NCBI GenBank assembly: GCA_021292105.1
Contig: CM037861.1
Span: 52,044,920 to 52,108,919, forward strand
Origin: Anadara kagoshimensis
Lineage: Eukaryota; Mollusca; Bivalvia; Arcoida; Arcidae
DNA length: 64,000 nucleotides
Reading direction: 5' to 3'
In this document: one piece after another, positions 35,046 to 46,400 of the stretch
Layout of the letters: each line of letters opens with the position of its first letter
Numbering within the stretch: the stretch's first letter is position 1
The notes under the pieces: model-generated
Seen by the model: the letters and a program-made list of their open reading frames with translations, nothing else
Databases searched by the model: none
Told to the model about the DNA's origin: nothing
Position numbers and translations under genes: made by a program

Positions 35046-38000
35046 ATGGCGAGTCCAAAGCAGCCTGAAGCAACACACACGGAGAAAAAGTTCAGCATTA
35101 TTGGTGGATTGCAGTCCGTATTGGTAAGAACAGTATTAGTTGTGCATAGCTTGCTGACAACATGGAGGGCTGCAGACATCATGAAAAACGATATCTACTG
35201 GTGTATCGGGCTGGTTAACATTCTGTTGATTATAGAAGGACTTTATACTTTAAGGTTCCGAAAAGGACAAGAAGGAAAATGGTAAGTGTAACACATGTAA
35301 TTGTACTTCAGATCAGTATTGTCACTTCTAAATGACAGAACTCTTTATCAAAGTCTTGACCAGTACTCCATTCTGGGACAAATGGACTCAACATCCACTT
35401 CAACAAATACTCAATATTTTGCTTTCAAATCTTTTTGAAAAATTGCTATTGTTTATTGAATAAAAGACATAAATAATTTAAATAATCCCCGAGCACAATG
35501 TGAGAGTAAAGGCAAACAACATTGACCCGTCTACTTGACCTTTCAATAGTGATATTGGCATCGTAGATTCAACCAATACATGGCGTTAGGATTCGTAGGT
35601 TATATATACACAATGCAAGAACGTATAGGTCATTGGCCTGTCTGCTTGACCTTTAATTGTGGATCGGTTTATTTATGTGTAGGAAACTCAGGTGTCCATT
35701 TCGTCTACTATATCATGATTGATACTTTATATAGTAGGCACGTCCACTGTGTTTGTATTAACTTGAATCCTAACTCTGCCCATGTGTTGGGTGGACCCTC
35801 CTAAATGGATGTCCCTAATGAAACATCAAACGGACAGGTCAGTGTTGTTTAACTATAACCTAAATTGAGTTTATATTTCTTTACTAGCAATAACCACTAA
35901 ACAACCAGTTCTGCATATATATAACAGAACATCTTACTAGTTGCGGTATAACTATTATCGTTTAAATATTGTCAATATTGTTCCTTTTCAGGTTTTGTCC
36001 GTGTTTTCTATTGTATCTATGCAGTACTTTACCATCTGTCTGGTTCCTAGAGGTAGACCGTTTGGACAGGCACGATAGCACTGTGGCAGATAATAATTTA
36101 ACTGCAATATTTTGTCTGTTTCAGGTTTTGTCCGTGTTTTCTATTGTACCTATGCAGTACTTTACCATCTGTCTGGTTCCTAGAGGTAGACCGTTTGGAC
36201 AGGCACGATAGCACTGTGGCAGATAATAATTTAACTGCAATATTTTGTCTGTTTCAGGTTTTGTCCGTGTTTTCTATTGTATCTATGCAGTACTTTACCG
36301 TCTGTCTGGTTCCTAGAGGTAGACCGTTTGGACAGATACGACAACACTGTGACGGATAATAATTTAACTGCAATATTTTTTTCTGTTTCAGGTTTTGTCC
36401 GTGTTTTCTATTGTATCTATGCAGTACTTTACCGTCTATATGGTTTCTAGAAGTGGATCGTTTGGACAGTGGCAGATAATAATTTAACTGCAATATTTTT
36501 GTCTGTTTCAGGTTTTGTCTGTGTTTTCTATTGAACCTATGCAGTACTTTACCGCCTATATGGTTTCTAGAGGTGGACCGTTTGGACAGTGACAGATACG
36601 ATAACACTGTGACGGATGATAATTTAACTGCAATATTTTGTCTGTTTCAGGTTTTGTCCGTGTTTTCTATTGTATCTATGCAGTACTTTACCGTCTGTCT
36701 GGTTCCTAGAGGTGGACCGTTTCGACAGTGACCGATAATAATTTAACTGCAATATTTTTTTCTGTTTCAGGTTTTGTCCGTGTTTTCTATTGTATCTATG
36801 CAGTACTTTACCGTCTATATGGTTTCTAGAAGTTGACCGTTTGGACAGATACGATAGCACTATGGCGAATAACAATTTAACTGCAATTCAAGAAGAGACT
36901 TTATCAACAATACAAGGGGTTAGTATCCTCTGTTATATATACCAAAACTCCTCTTTTTGTATATAACGACCTACTTTGATTTTGACTGACAAACTGCATT
37001 ATAATACACATAAGTATCAAATAAAAACAGACATACTATTCTATGTCCAAATCACAATCCCAAAGCAAAGCAACACATTTGCAAATTAAGTAAAAACACA
37101 TCCAGCTAGCTACACCCGCCAGGTGTGTTATCAAAATGAGAAAAAAGGCACATGGAAATATGGGGCTTCAATTATATCCTTGGTAATTTTTGATTCAGAG
37201 ACATAACAATTGTCAACAATATTGTGATGACGGCTATATAACTTTTTGAAACCCGTGATAAGTCTATGCTTGCAATATTAAGCAAACAGCTTGGGCCGTT
37301 GTTTCAAGTTCCTAAAGGGGGAACAAGCTCTACCATAGCGTATTAATTGTGAAACAAATACGTTGTACATGTACATCATAAGCAGGTATGCTGCATAAAA
37401 AAGAAAAGTTGGTCAATGCCGTTAGGTGAATTCAAGTTCCAAATCCCGTGAACATGACATCTTCATTAATGTATAATGTCTTTTCATTATGGAGGTGAAT
37501 CGTTTTTATATTTTAGATAACAATACCAATAGCCCTTACAGCAGACACGTGGATACAACTTCTGGAACAATCAATGATGTTTTTTCTAATAATTGGAAGG
37601 TGGTTACTTCCACGTGGTGATCTTACAAGAAATGAACTCTCCCAGTTATTGTTTGTTTACCTTGGTACCGGATCTGACATTTTGGAACTCTTCATCGTTT
37701 TTGAGGAATCGGAAGTTCGTCAAGACCGGATGTTATCATATATTGTGCTCATTATTTGGTCTGTAAGTTTACTGCAGTTCACCTTCGTGATTACAGCGAC
37801 TAAATCGTCACGAAGACCACGCGTTTTTCTCACCAACACTAATGACGTTATTTTAGCCGAACCTGAAAAGAAAAGGAACTCGGTACTTAGGAATAACAGT
37901 TGTTTAATGTCAATGTTTGCTACTGAGGTTTGGGGACTGATTTTATCCACCGTTATCATAGACATCCCGTTTTTATGCATTAGATTGTACATTTTAATCG

Positions 38001-38158
38001 CTCGTAGAATTCTATCATACGGTATCCTGTTTTTTGCATGTAAAAATGTCATCATGATATTTGTGGTTATTTACCGGATAGCCGTCATCGCCTGCTGCAT
38101 GGAGAAATCTGAAATAGTGTCAAAACCGTATGTCATCCAATCCGAAGTCAAATTGTAG
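35046..38158 (+). CDS. TMEM26: TMEM26-like multi-pass membrane protein
   Basis: Coding exons: 35046-35281, 36771-36918 and 37517-38158. They join in phase to 341 codons, against 368 in human TMEM26. The start is AAAATGGCG. Exon 1 carries two membrane segments (about residues 22-45 and 52-70) and the TLRFRKGQ turn. The junction rebuilds KWFCPCF, matching the family's KWFSPA-like string, followed by LPSIWFLEVD. Exon 3 has the family hallmark FFLIIGRWLLP, then LTRNELSQLL, GTGSDILEL and several hydrophobic helices ending FFACKNVIMIFVVIYRIAVIAC. The molecular function of TMEM26 is unknown; in mouse it is used as a beige-adipocyte surface marker. Oddities: exon 2 and its acceptor are repeated six times upstream (35992-36770), and the 3' end of the gene is duplicated at 38194-38335. 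Only the seventh exon 2 copy has a donor and an open frame. Confidence 0.9.
35495..35830. repeat. Dispersed repeat in TMEM26 intron 1
   Basis: The stretch with gcaaacaacattgaccc and ctacttgacctttcaa, and the later part with cccatgtgttgg and tccctaatg, recurs in SLC5A intron 5 at about 49720-49885 (gcaaacaacattgacctg, cacttgacctttaa). Class unknown. Confidence 0.5.
35992..36918 (+). repeat. Seven-copy tandem array of TMEM26 exon 2 with its splice acceptor
   Basis: Copies begin just after ttcag at 35992, 36125, 36258, 36392, 36512, 36651 and 36771, with spacings of 133, 133, 134, 120, 139 and 120 bp. Each unit is the first part of exon 2 (to aactgcaat) fused to the last 15-20 bp of the upstream intron, with polypyrimidine tract and CAG. 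Copies 1-6 lack the end of the exon and its donor. Reading on from any of them meets a stop or shifts frame. Only copy 7 continues into GCAATTCAAGAAGAG and a gttagt donor. Confidence 0.95.
37025..37150 (-). repeat. Copy of dispersed repeat family D (minus orientation)
   Basis: Shares ccaaatcacaatcccaaagc, then agctacacccgcca and gtgt-atcaaaat blocks with copies at 41445, 42965, 46265, 47390, 48640 and 60695 (same orientation) and at 31012, 54010, 57930, 59790 and 63090 (opposite). Confidence 0.7.
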
Positions 38159-38193
38159 ATAAACTAGGATGGTATCCAATGGTTACAAGATAT

Positions 38194-38335
38194 TGATTAT
38201 GATATTTGTGGTGATTTACCGAATAGCTGTCATTGCCTGCTTGGAGAAATCCATAAATAGTGTCAAAACCGTATGCCATCCAATCCGAAGTCGAATTGTA
38301 GATAGACTAGGGTGGTATCCAATGGTGACAATATA
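38194..38335 (+). pseudogene. Duplicated 3' end of TMEM26
   Basis: A copy of about 38050-38190 lies about 144 bp downstream of the original: atgatatttgtggt, then tgtcaaaaccgtatg and catccaatccgaagtc recur with a few substitutions. It holds a small in-frame shift and lies after the stop codon, so it is part of the 3'UTR or an intergenic relic. Confidence 0.85.
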
Positions 38336-38339
38336 TTTT

Positions 38340-40560
38340 TTGCTCACAAAAAATTGATGTTTTAATATATTTTTCCTCTGTGATATTATTTTACTCTTGT
38401 TGTAACTTAACACATGCATTTACCTTACAGAAAAAACTTTAATCAAATATATGTGATTATATTTAAGAAATAGGAATCCTCATTTTTTTGGTATTTGTGC
38501 ATAATGTATGTTGGAATTTGTCCTCGGAAAAATGTATTTCCCGTACATCTTGGTGTATCATTTCAAGAAACACACAAAGAGACAAGAGAACCCCCTTCCT
38601 TGGAATTTGTGCGTAACTAATATTGGATTGTCTCTTGAAATATTGAATGTTTGTACAGCATATAAAAAAGTACACAGACAAGAGTGAACCTCACATAAAC
38701 TATATGAACTATATCATGAACTCATTGTGTAAAAACTGTGCCGTGTTATTCCGACTTATAGTGGCGTTATTCCAAGGACCTTGGTGTCAGAAAGATATAA
38801 ACGTTTACTTATCACAACACCTAGGTTTCTTGGTTCAAACCCCATTCGGAAAAGACGTCGACCCTTGTGTGAAAATTTGTCAGTTTATTTGCCGAAGATC
38901 GATTCTTTTCTCCCGGTACTCTGGTTTCCTCCACCATATCAAACATTTGACTTTCTCGATATACTAGTATGTGAATGGAACTTCAATAGGCGTAATCATT
39001 TCATTATTCGACTCACCCCCACGTCATATTGCCGGTCATTATCGAGTACCATGTAGGCAATCGTGTGACGCCTATTGTAAATGTATAAAGAAACTATTAA
39101 TGTATGATCTTAATTTACTAATAACATGCATTCTTTTTAATTATTTGAATTTCATTTTATTACCATTTTATGTCATTCAAAAAGGGATTTAAAATGGAAT
39201 CTACTCGGATTTTTAAAATGCATTTTATTGACGAGTATGTAATGGGTAATGTTTTTAAATTATGTAGGCTGTTTTTGTACGTGTGTGTACAGTACCAAGA
39301 CGTAACGTAACATAAGCACCACTTAATCGAATGCACTAAAGCAAGTTTGGCCGAGTTTTAGTTTTCAATTGATAAATCTCAATAGGGCTCAAAAGGGTCC
39401 TTCGAAAGAGACCTTAAAAACGGATGTTCTGTGTCGTGGTAGGCGTCACGGGTACGTTAGCCCTGAGCGCACTGTTAAGCCAAAAAACTACTATTAGTCC
39501 TGTGTTATGCTACTGTGTTCAAGTGCCTTTTTGTAAATTGGTGATGATCAACCCAATCATCAATGCTCTATGGTGTCAATAGTATCATTGATCTCGGTGT
39601 ATGTCCGTCATTGAAGACACAAAATACCATTAGTCAAGTATAATGTCACTGTGCTCAGTGTCCGTTCTTCAAATGTAGAAACAAGCAACTCATTCCTGCA
39701 ACTCATTACATTTTTGTGTTGTTTCAATGGGGTTTGGTCAAAACGTCGTTTACTCGGTTTAATATAATATGTAGTTTGATAGTATTTCAAAAACTGTTAT
39801 AGACAAGTGATTAAGATTGCGTGTAGTTCCAGGCTTTATGTACTAACAAAGTCATTTATCAAAGAATCTTGTCTATCCTGAAATAGTAATATCAATATCA
39901 AGGGGCATCTGTTACCATGCCAGTTTTATTCCTTGTTCAACGTGCAACATATCTAACAAATCGGATAAAAACACGAAGCAAAACTAAAAAAATTAACCTC
40001 TTATGTTACATATATGGAACTTGGTATTAAATCTGGCATTTATTAATATAAACAGTCCAAAAATGAGCGTATAGCATTGACACTGATTGTAACAAAGTAT
40101 AAAACATGGTAAAAAGAAAGTGTAATTTTAAAAAGAAGAAAATAAAAATGTCAAATTAAATAAAACCTTAAATGATTATATTTTCCTTGGAAAAAAAACC
40201 AGATTAAATTCAATAAAAAAAATTTCACGTTTGAACCACCAGCGGACGATTAAGAAAAAAACCTGGCATGGCCTTGTTTATACAAACTTTAAACAGAGAT
40301 ATAAATAATTATTATCTGGAGATGTTACAAACAATATTCTACTTGTGAAAAGTTTTTATATTTCTCTGAAACAATAAATAACCACTGTATTTAACTTACC
40401 ATATATCACTATTGCATTTACTATACATACTAGTGGTATATCATTAGTAATTGATGTTAAATACATGTATTTATAAATTTGTCTGAATGTTTAGAATCGG
40501 AATTTAGTGCGTTTGTACAGATTACAAACTTGAATCTTCTTCACAGAAAGTCTTTTTTGA
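38340..40560. other. No gene recognised
   Basis: AT-rich with some weak internal repetition (for example near 38463-38640). A segment near 39400-39560 has the style of an old dispersed repeat (ggtaggcgtcacgg, actgttaagcc). Nothing coding is supported. Confidence 0.45.
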
Positions 40561-40592
40561 GAAATTGCATATTATACCAGTTTTAATTTTGC

Positions 40593-40638
40593 AGCACTAG
40601 AGGGTTGTTTCGGAATACAATTCCGCATCAGTAGTGTT
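40593..40638 (-). ncRNA. Hammerhead ribozyme motif, decayed copy
   Basis: Stem II (GGAAT-TGT-ATTCC) is perfect and GAA is present on the minus strand. The core reads CTGATGC instead of CTGATGA, and stem III (ACAA/CCCT) no longer pairs. The flanking aaaattaaaactggtata is conserved with the other copies. Probably inactive. Confidence 0.6.
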
Positions 40639-41444
40639 TGAATTAATGCTGAATAATCATGAATTTATTTGAACGATTGGAAACCGTTATTGTACCTCCC
40701 AAGTACATTTTTGTCCTTAAATTACACCACACTTACATTTCGCCAAGTCAGTACCCGTTCAAAAAATCGTGAGTTTTATAATCAGTTGTCCCAAAATTAT
40801 CTTGTTTACTTGTTTGTTTTGCCGTGTTCTCAGTTGTTTTGTTCAATGTCAAGTACGTATCTGATCTTAGCGTTCATCTTCCTCTATGACGCATGGCCAG
40901 TTCAATTGACGGTCGTTATAAATATCACGGTTGTCAGCACTTCTTATGTTTATATAAACACTGGTGCAGATTTATAAGAGTTATGATCGGTAAAACACAA
41001 GACGTCTTTTTAATCCGAGAGATAGGTGTATCACGAACAACAAATAAAGGCAAAAGGGGATTTTATGGGACTTAGATATTTAAACTTCCTAAAGTGTTCA
41101 TGTTAACTTTTTCGGATGTTAAGTCGTTGATATTCAACTCATGTCAGATAAAGTGACATATTTATTTGAACCTACATGGCTTTTTTAAACTATTTTAGTC
41201 AATCTTAAAATGAACACTTGTCTTCCCATTAAAACTGATTTCCCTTGTTCTAGAAATTATGAACCTATTGGTAAAGGTGCTAACAATATACGAGTGACAC
41301 AGTTGACAATGTGCCACCTTCATTTGTACGTCGCAATAAGAAAACAAAAACCAAATAAACTAAAATGGCAAAATACATCCGGGTCTGGTTGTTCAAATCT
41401 CCTTTTACTTAACTAAATGGTTAGTCAAAATACAAATTGTTATT

Positions 41445-41640
41445 AAATCAAAAACAATAATATTACCAATCCATGTCCAAAACACAATCCAAAAGCAAAG
41501 CAAAAACTGATAGTTTACGTTAAACACGTAAACTTCTACAGGGATCTAAGTTCAGGTGCTCCCTAAAGGTAAGCACCTTTTGTTAAGTTAGCTACACCCG
41601 TTACGATCACGCGTGAAATCAAAATTTTGAATGAAAACAA
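41445..41640 (-). repeat. Copy of dispersed repeat family D (minus orientation)
   Basis: Contains ccaatccatgtccaaaacac, aaagcaaagcaaaaac, ggtgctccctaaaggtaag, tagctacacccg and gtgaaatcaaaatttt in family order. Confidence 0.75.
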
Positions 41641-42264
41641 ATTAAAAATATTTCCTATTAAATTGCAGGTTTGACTAGCTGTTTCTATTTGATAATAACA
41701 ATGGTGTCTATTTATTTTTATACTTAACTCTAAAAAGTCTATTTCATGAAATACAAATCTTGGCTTCCCCACGTGATTAAGAAAACAGAACAACCAAGGT
41801 CCTAATCAATACGCAAAACTTAAAACAACTGTTTAAGACCAAGATGCATAATAAATGGACAATGATACTTGTCCCTTTAATAACTATCATAAAACATCTA
41901 TACAAAAACGCATGTCTGAAATAGTTGAATATAATATATCACAGTTAATGGAAAATTTAAATTTTACGACGTTTAAGAGCAAACTCAATTTAAAATCTGC
42001 GTGTCATGCCCCTTGTTTCATTTTATGAACTTGAAAAACACACTATACCTCTTGAAAAGAATAAAACTCAATGACATTTTTTTAAAATTTTAAAAAACAT
42101 TTCCAAAGTATACGTTATATACAAAACCTGTTCTTCTTGGCATATTCAATATTAATTTAGCATTAAGACATATAAAAAACTTTTGAACTTTGCACACGGA
42201 TACTGGACTCCAAAATGTTAAAAACGCATTCCATTTTTTGCAAGCTTTGTATTTCTAACCCAGG

Positions 42265-42495
42265 TCCCAGTTTTGCAATCATTTCTAAACGATGATTTTC
42301 CTTTACTTAAATTCAGCAAATCTTGGCAATCTTTTTTGGAATTAAGACAATTGTTTTGACAAAAATATCCAAATTAAAAGCTTAAGTGATCTTGAATAAG
42401 TTACTATATAGTAATATCTTAACAATTAATAAAATTATTAAGATTTCAAACTTGCCAGATTAGAGTTAAGGAAAATCTTGGTTAAGGAATGATTG
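42265..42495. mobile_element. MITE-like inverted repeat
   Basis: The left end (tttgcaatcatttct, then gattttcctttact) is the approximate inverse of the right end (agttaaggaaaatctt, then aaggaatgattgtac). The right end also occurs near 23915. Ends are imperfect and no target duplication was fixed. Confidence 0.45.
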
Positions 42496-42514
42496 TACAT
42501 TTAGTTCTATAAAT

Positions 42515-42830
42515 AATAGCTTCCGATATCTCTGCTGGTGGCTGGTGCCCCGAGGATATCAAAAACTCAGTAGGCAATAATTTCGTATTATTGTCAGAAA
42601 TATACTATAATTGTCTAACTTTCCTGCAAGTTAAAATTTGAAATTTCTTAAAAACAGGTATACTCCCTCATGCAAAGTATTTCCTTAGCTTAATGTGGTA
42701 AAATATATTTTGGTCCGTTGGGTAGCTTTTCAACATCTTCAAAATAATTTTGGTCCAAGCACTACTGATGAGGGATTGTATTCCGAAACGGCCGTCAAGT
42801 GCTGTAAAATTAAAACTGGTATAATATGTA
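42515..42830 (+). mobile_element. Retrozyme-like monomer with one hammerhead
   Basis: The segment aligns, inverted, with the 326-bp monomer at 1735-2086: shared strings include ttgtcagaaatatacta, gtatactccctcatgc and aaagtatttcctta. The ribozyme lies at its right end. No second hammerhead is visible about 326 bp to the left, so this is a single unit or a truncated element. Confidence 0.65.
42746..42811 (+). ncRNA. Hammerhead ribozyme, type I, best-preserved copy
   Basis: Order on the plus strand: outer stem I AATTTT (42746-42751), internal loop, inner stem I AGCACTA (42758-42764), core CTGATGA (42765-42771), stem II GGGAT-TGT-ATTCC, core GAA (42785-42787), stem III ACGG/CCGT (42788-42795), cleavage C 42796, stem I return AAGTGCT with one mismatch next to the core, and outer return AAAATT (42806-42811). 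All invariant hammerhead core nucleotides are present. Stem III is a loop-less 4-bp palindrome, as in hammerheads known from Penelope-like elements and retrozymes, where activity may need a dimer. Cleavage has not been tested. Confidence 0.82.
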
Positions 42831-42954
42831 ATTTCTATAGAAACTGAACGCTCATTCCCAATATTGCCATCAGATGGAAGGTTATTCTTATTACAAAACT
42901 TACGTAATAATATCAATGGGGATGAATGTCTACAACTGTCCATTGAAATTAGAT

Positions 42955-43100
42955 CGGTACATAAGATATATAAAAACAACATACCAATCCATGTCGAAAC
43001 AACAATCCCAAAGCAAAGTAAAAACTTTGAAACTGGCAAATAAAGATAAACACGTGAATAGTCCACCTGTAAGACTGTTTGAATTTCTAATGAATTAGTT
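42955..43100 (-). repeat. Partial copy of dispersed repeat family D
   Basis: Contains ataccaatccatgtcgaaac, caatcccaaagcaaagtaaa and aacacgtgaa in family order, without the acacccgcca part. Confidence 0.6.
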
Positions 43101-43476
43101 TGTCAAAATTTTATTTATATCTTTATTTACCTATATGTTTGTAAATTTCAAGATAAACATTTGTCGAAGTAGACCTTGAATTGAACATTCCTTTTCTTCA
43201 TAGAAACAAGTGCGTTTGTACTGGTGAGAAATATGATACATTTGTTCCTCGCAGGAAGTTTATAATACATAAGTATTGCATTTACATCGATATGATATAT
43301 TATACTCGAATTTAATATTTTATTGGACAGACATAAACTAGCACTAACGATAAGACTGTTTGAATAGTATTATGTCACTTTGTAGTATATTTAAGTCTCA
43401 GGTAACCCTGATTTGCAGTCATTGGTTCCTTGTCTCTCAACCACGTCGGTAAGAATTTTAAACTTCAGAACTAACC

Positions 43477-46400
43477 ATGAGTTCTGAGATGAAGTACAGT
43501 TTCCAGAATGGACAAACACATACGTTTTCAGTTGTTGATTATGTGTTGTTTGCCTTGATGCTGGTTGTTTCTGCATCAATAGGATTATTCTATGCAATCA
43601 AGGATCGCAGACGACAGAACACCAAGGATTTTCTGATGGCGGGGGGAAACATGCACGCGTTTCCGGTGGCTCTGTCGTTACTTGCTAGTTTTATGTCAGC
43701 TATTACTTTACTTGGGACACCAGCAGAAATGTACAACTATACAACCATGTACTGGTGGATCGGATTGTCATACTTTTTTGTTGTGTTTGGTGCAGCACAT
43801 ATCTTCCTTCCAGTGTTCTATAGACTCAAAGTGACAAGTGCTTACGAGGTAGGTAAGAATTACAGTTGAACCTGCATTACAGGCAATGTCTCTATATAAG
43901 GACAACTTGATTTCAAAGTTCAGAAACATTTTATTTCAATTGCTGTATATTCATGTTATTTTAACCTCTATACAAGAGCATCTGTCCATAAAGGTCATTT
44001 GTACTGGTTCCCTTGAGTGATCTTTATGGACAAGTTTGGCTGTGCTACTTAACCTGTTGTTATTCTGCAACCCTAGACTGTCGTTTCGGAATAGGAATAA
44101 AATTCATACTTTGACGCTCGGACCAAAATTGTAGACATCGATATATTTTTTAACATGCTGAAATATGACAAATAGAACGAACAAATTTTATTTCACCAAA
44201 TCCACCTAAGAATATATCTTATTAGCTTAACTATTTTGGCATGAACTTAACTGCCAATAACTTTTTGGATCTTAAAAACAAACATTTATTAAATATTGAT
44301 GCTGACAGTCCTGTCATGTCATGGGGAACAGTAGTACCGAGAAACCACTGAAATGGACCTTTTTGTATTTACAAGAGGCGTTTATTTATCGTCTTTTTCG
44401 CCAAGTAAACCTGCTTTTCGACAAGAATTGATTTTATATGTTCAACCAAATGAGGTATCTTAACCTTGAGGTTTTGTAAGTCAGAATTGTCAAACTGAAT
44501 GGGTTCAAGATAAATGTATTTAAATGTATACAATGAATAATGTTTTGGTTAATCTACGCAATGTTTTCTAAACAAACCTCTGTAAGTTATTGTAATACAG
44601 TTATACCTCCTACATTATACCACCACGTATTGTACACATTTACCATGAAAATGTTGTATTAAGTTTTTTTTATATATTGTTCCACATTAATTTTAGATTC
44701 CTATAGGATCAATGGAACACTCACTCTCTTGCATAAATAACTTACTGACTATCAGGGGCGTAGCCAGGCGTACGTTTGTACGCAAAAACGTCCACATCGT
44801 TTTCGCAAAAAAAAAAGAGAAGAGAGAGAGAGAGAATATAATATATTTCTTATACCAAACCGTTGGTCTTCACCACTATATTAATTGAACTCCCATTTTA
44901 ACTTGACTTTCTCAATTATTGAGTGTGTTGTTTTCGTAGTGCTTATGCCATACAACATCAGATCCCATTGTACCTCGTCTTCAGGTTTTAGAATGAACCA
45001 GTCCTCAAAAGAACGACAAAAACTACCACAACATAGCATAAAATTATAAGAAAAAATCTGATAAATAGCGCCCTGGAGGGCCGAAAATTCGCATCAGGGC
45101 GGCCCCCAAAGCCCCTGCCCTCTTTAGGCGTCCACATCATAAACACCCCAGCTACGCCCCTGACTATGTAGTTTACATAGTTTATAAGGTTGTTGAATAC
45201 TAAGAGTTTTCCATATTTATCCAGTTTAATTTTAGGACAGGACAATGTATTCAACTTTGTTATCTTCTATCTCAATTTTGTAGTCTGTTTCTCCACTGTG
45301 TGTAGAGCATTTTTGACAATCGTTTTCATAGGTTTTTTTTTCTATTGCAATTTTTCCTTCTAAAAAGCGTGAATGTATTTGTTTTATTTTTACTTAATCT
45401 TACGCACACGCTGCTGTAAATTAAATAACAGTTCTTTTCGTGACATACAGTGCAGGTCTTTAGAAAGTTTAACAATGATTTAACAAAAAGGAGTCGGAAG
45501 TCGGCTGTCGAATAGCCGAAATATTAGCTAATGGCCCAGAAAAGCTGCAGAGAGATAGAGCGCAGCTGCCGAAGAAGTTGTCGAGATATAGGTGACAAGA
45601 TGGTGTGCCGATTTGTCACTTATTTGTTAGCTTAATGTTTAACTTTCTACAGGTCTGTTATATGTAGATGCAGTATGTACACAGTCGTTTAGAATATATT
45701 ACCTACAAGTAGAAGATAAGTATAGTGAATAGACTCATAACATGTTAATATGACACGTTTCTTCTTACGTCAATATTTACAATATTGCAGATAATATCCA
45801 TATACAAGCATATTTTAATTTCTAAAGAACATACCACTTGAAACCAAGTTTATTTACCCCCCCCCCCATTTAAAAGACGAACGCCGAAGTGCTAATCTCA
45901 AAACATAATTTATCAAGATAACTTTTAATATCAACATTGATGGGATATGGTAAAATATCCAAACAAATAAAATTCTAAAATTGTCATATCCTCCGTCACT
46001 CGATCCTTCAATTTTTACTTCTAGTAAGTCAACACTGAAAAGCTATTAAGAAAGAGCAATGGACCACCGCCAAGTCAAATGAATTTTTAAATATTCTTAA
46101 AATAAAATTTAAAAGAATTTTGAAGATTTTGAAAACATTTACAGGAATTTAGAGCAACCGTCATAGCGAATCCGTGTTTAAACAATTCTCTTTTTATTTT
46201 GGAATTCTTCGTCTTTTGTTTTTTCACTTGCTGACATGAGTAATGAAAACTACAATTTATAATAAAAACAAGCATACTTCCTGTAATCCCACGTCCGAAT
46301 CACAAACCTAAAGAAAGTAAAAACTTTGAAACTGTTAAACACATAAACTTCCAACAGGAAAGTGAAGCTGGGTGCTTCGGAAGTGTAAACACTTCCTGTT

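Noticed and set aside
35992-36770. Copies 1-6 of TMEM26 exon 2 as real alternative or additional exons
   Set aside because: None has a donor of its own, and reading through from any of them gives a frameshift or stop, so they are not supported as coding exons.
36254-36875. Minus-strand repeated open frames opposite the TMEM26 array
   Set aside because: They arise only from the periodic array in another frame; the repeated peptide has no known counterpart.
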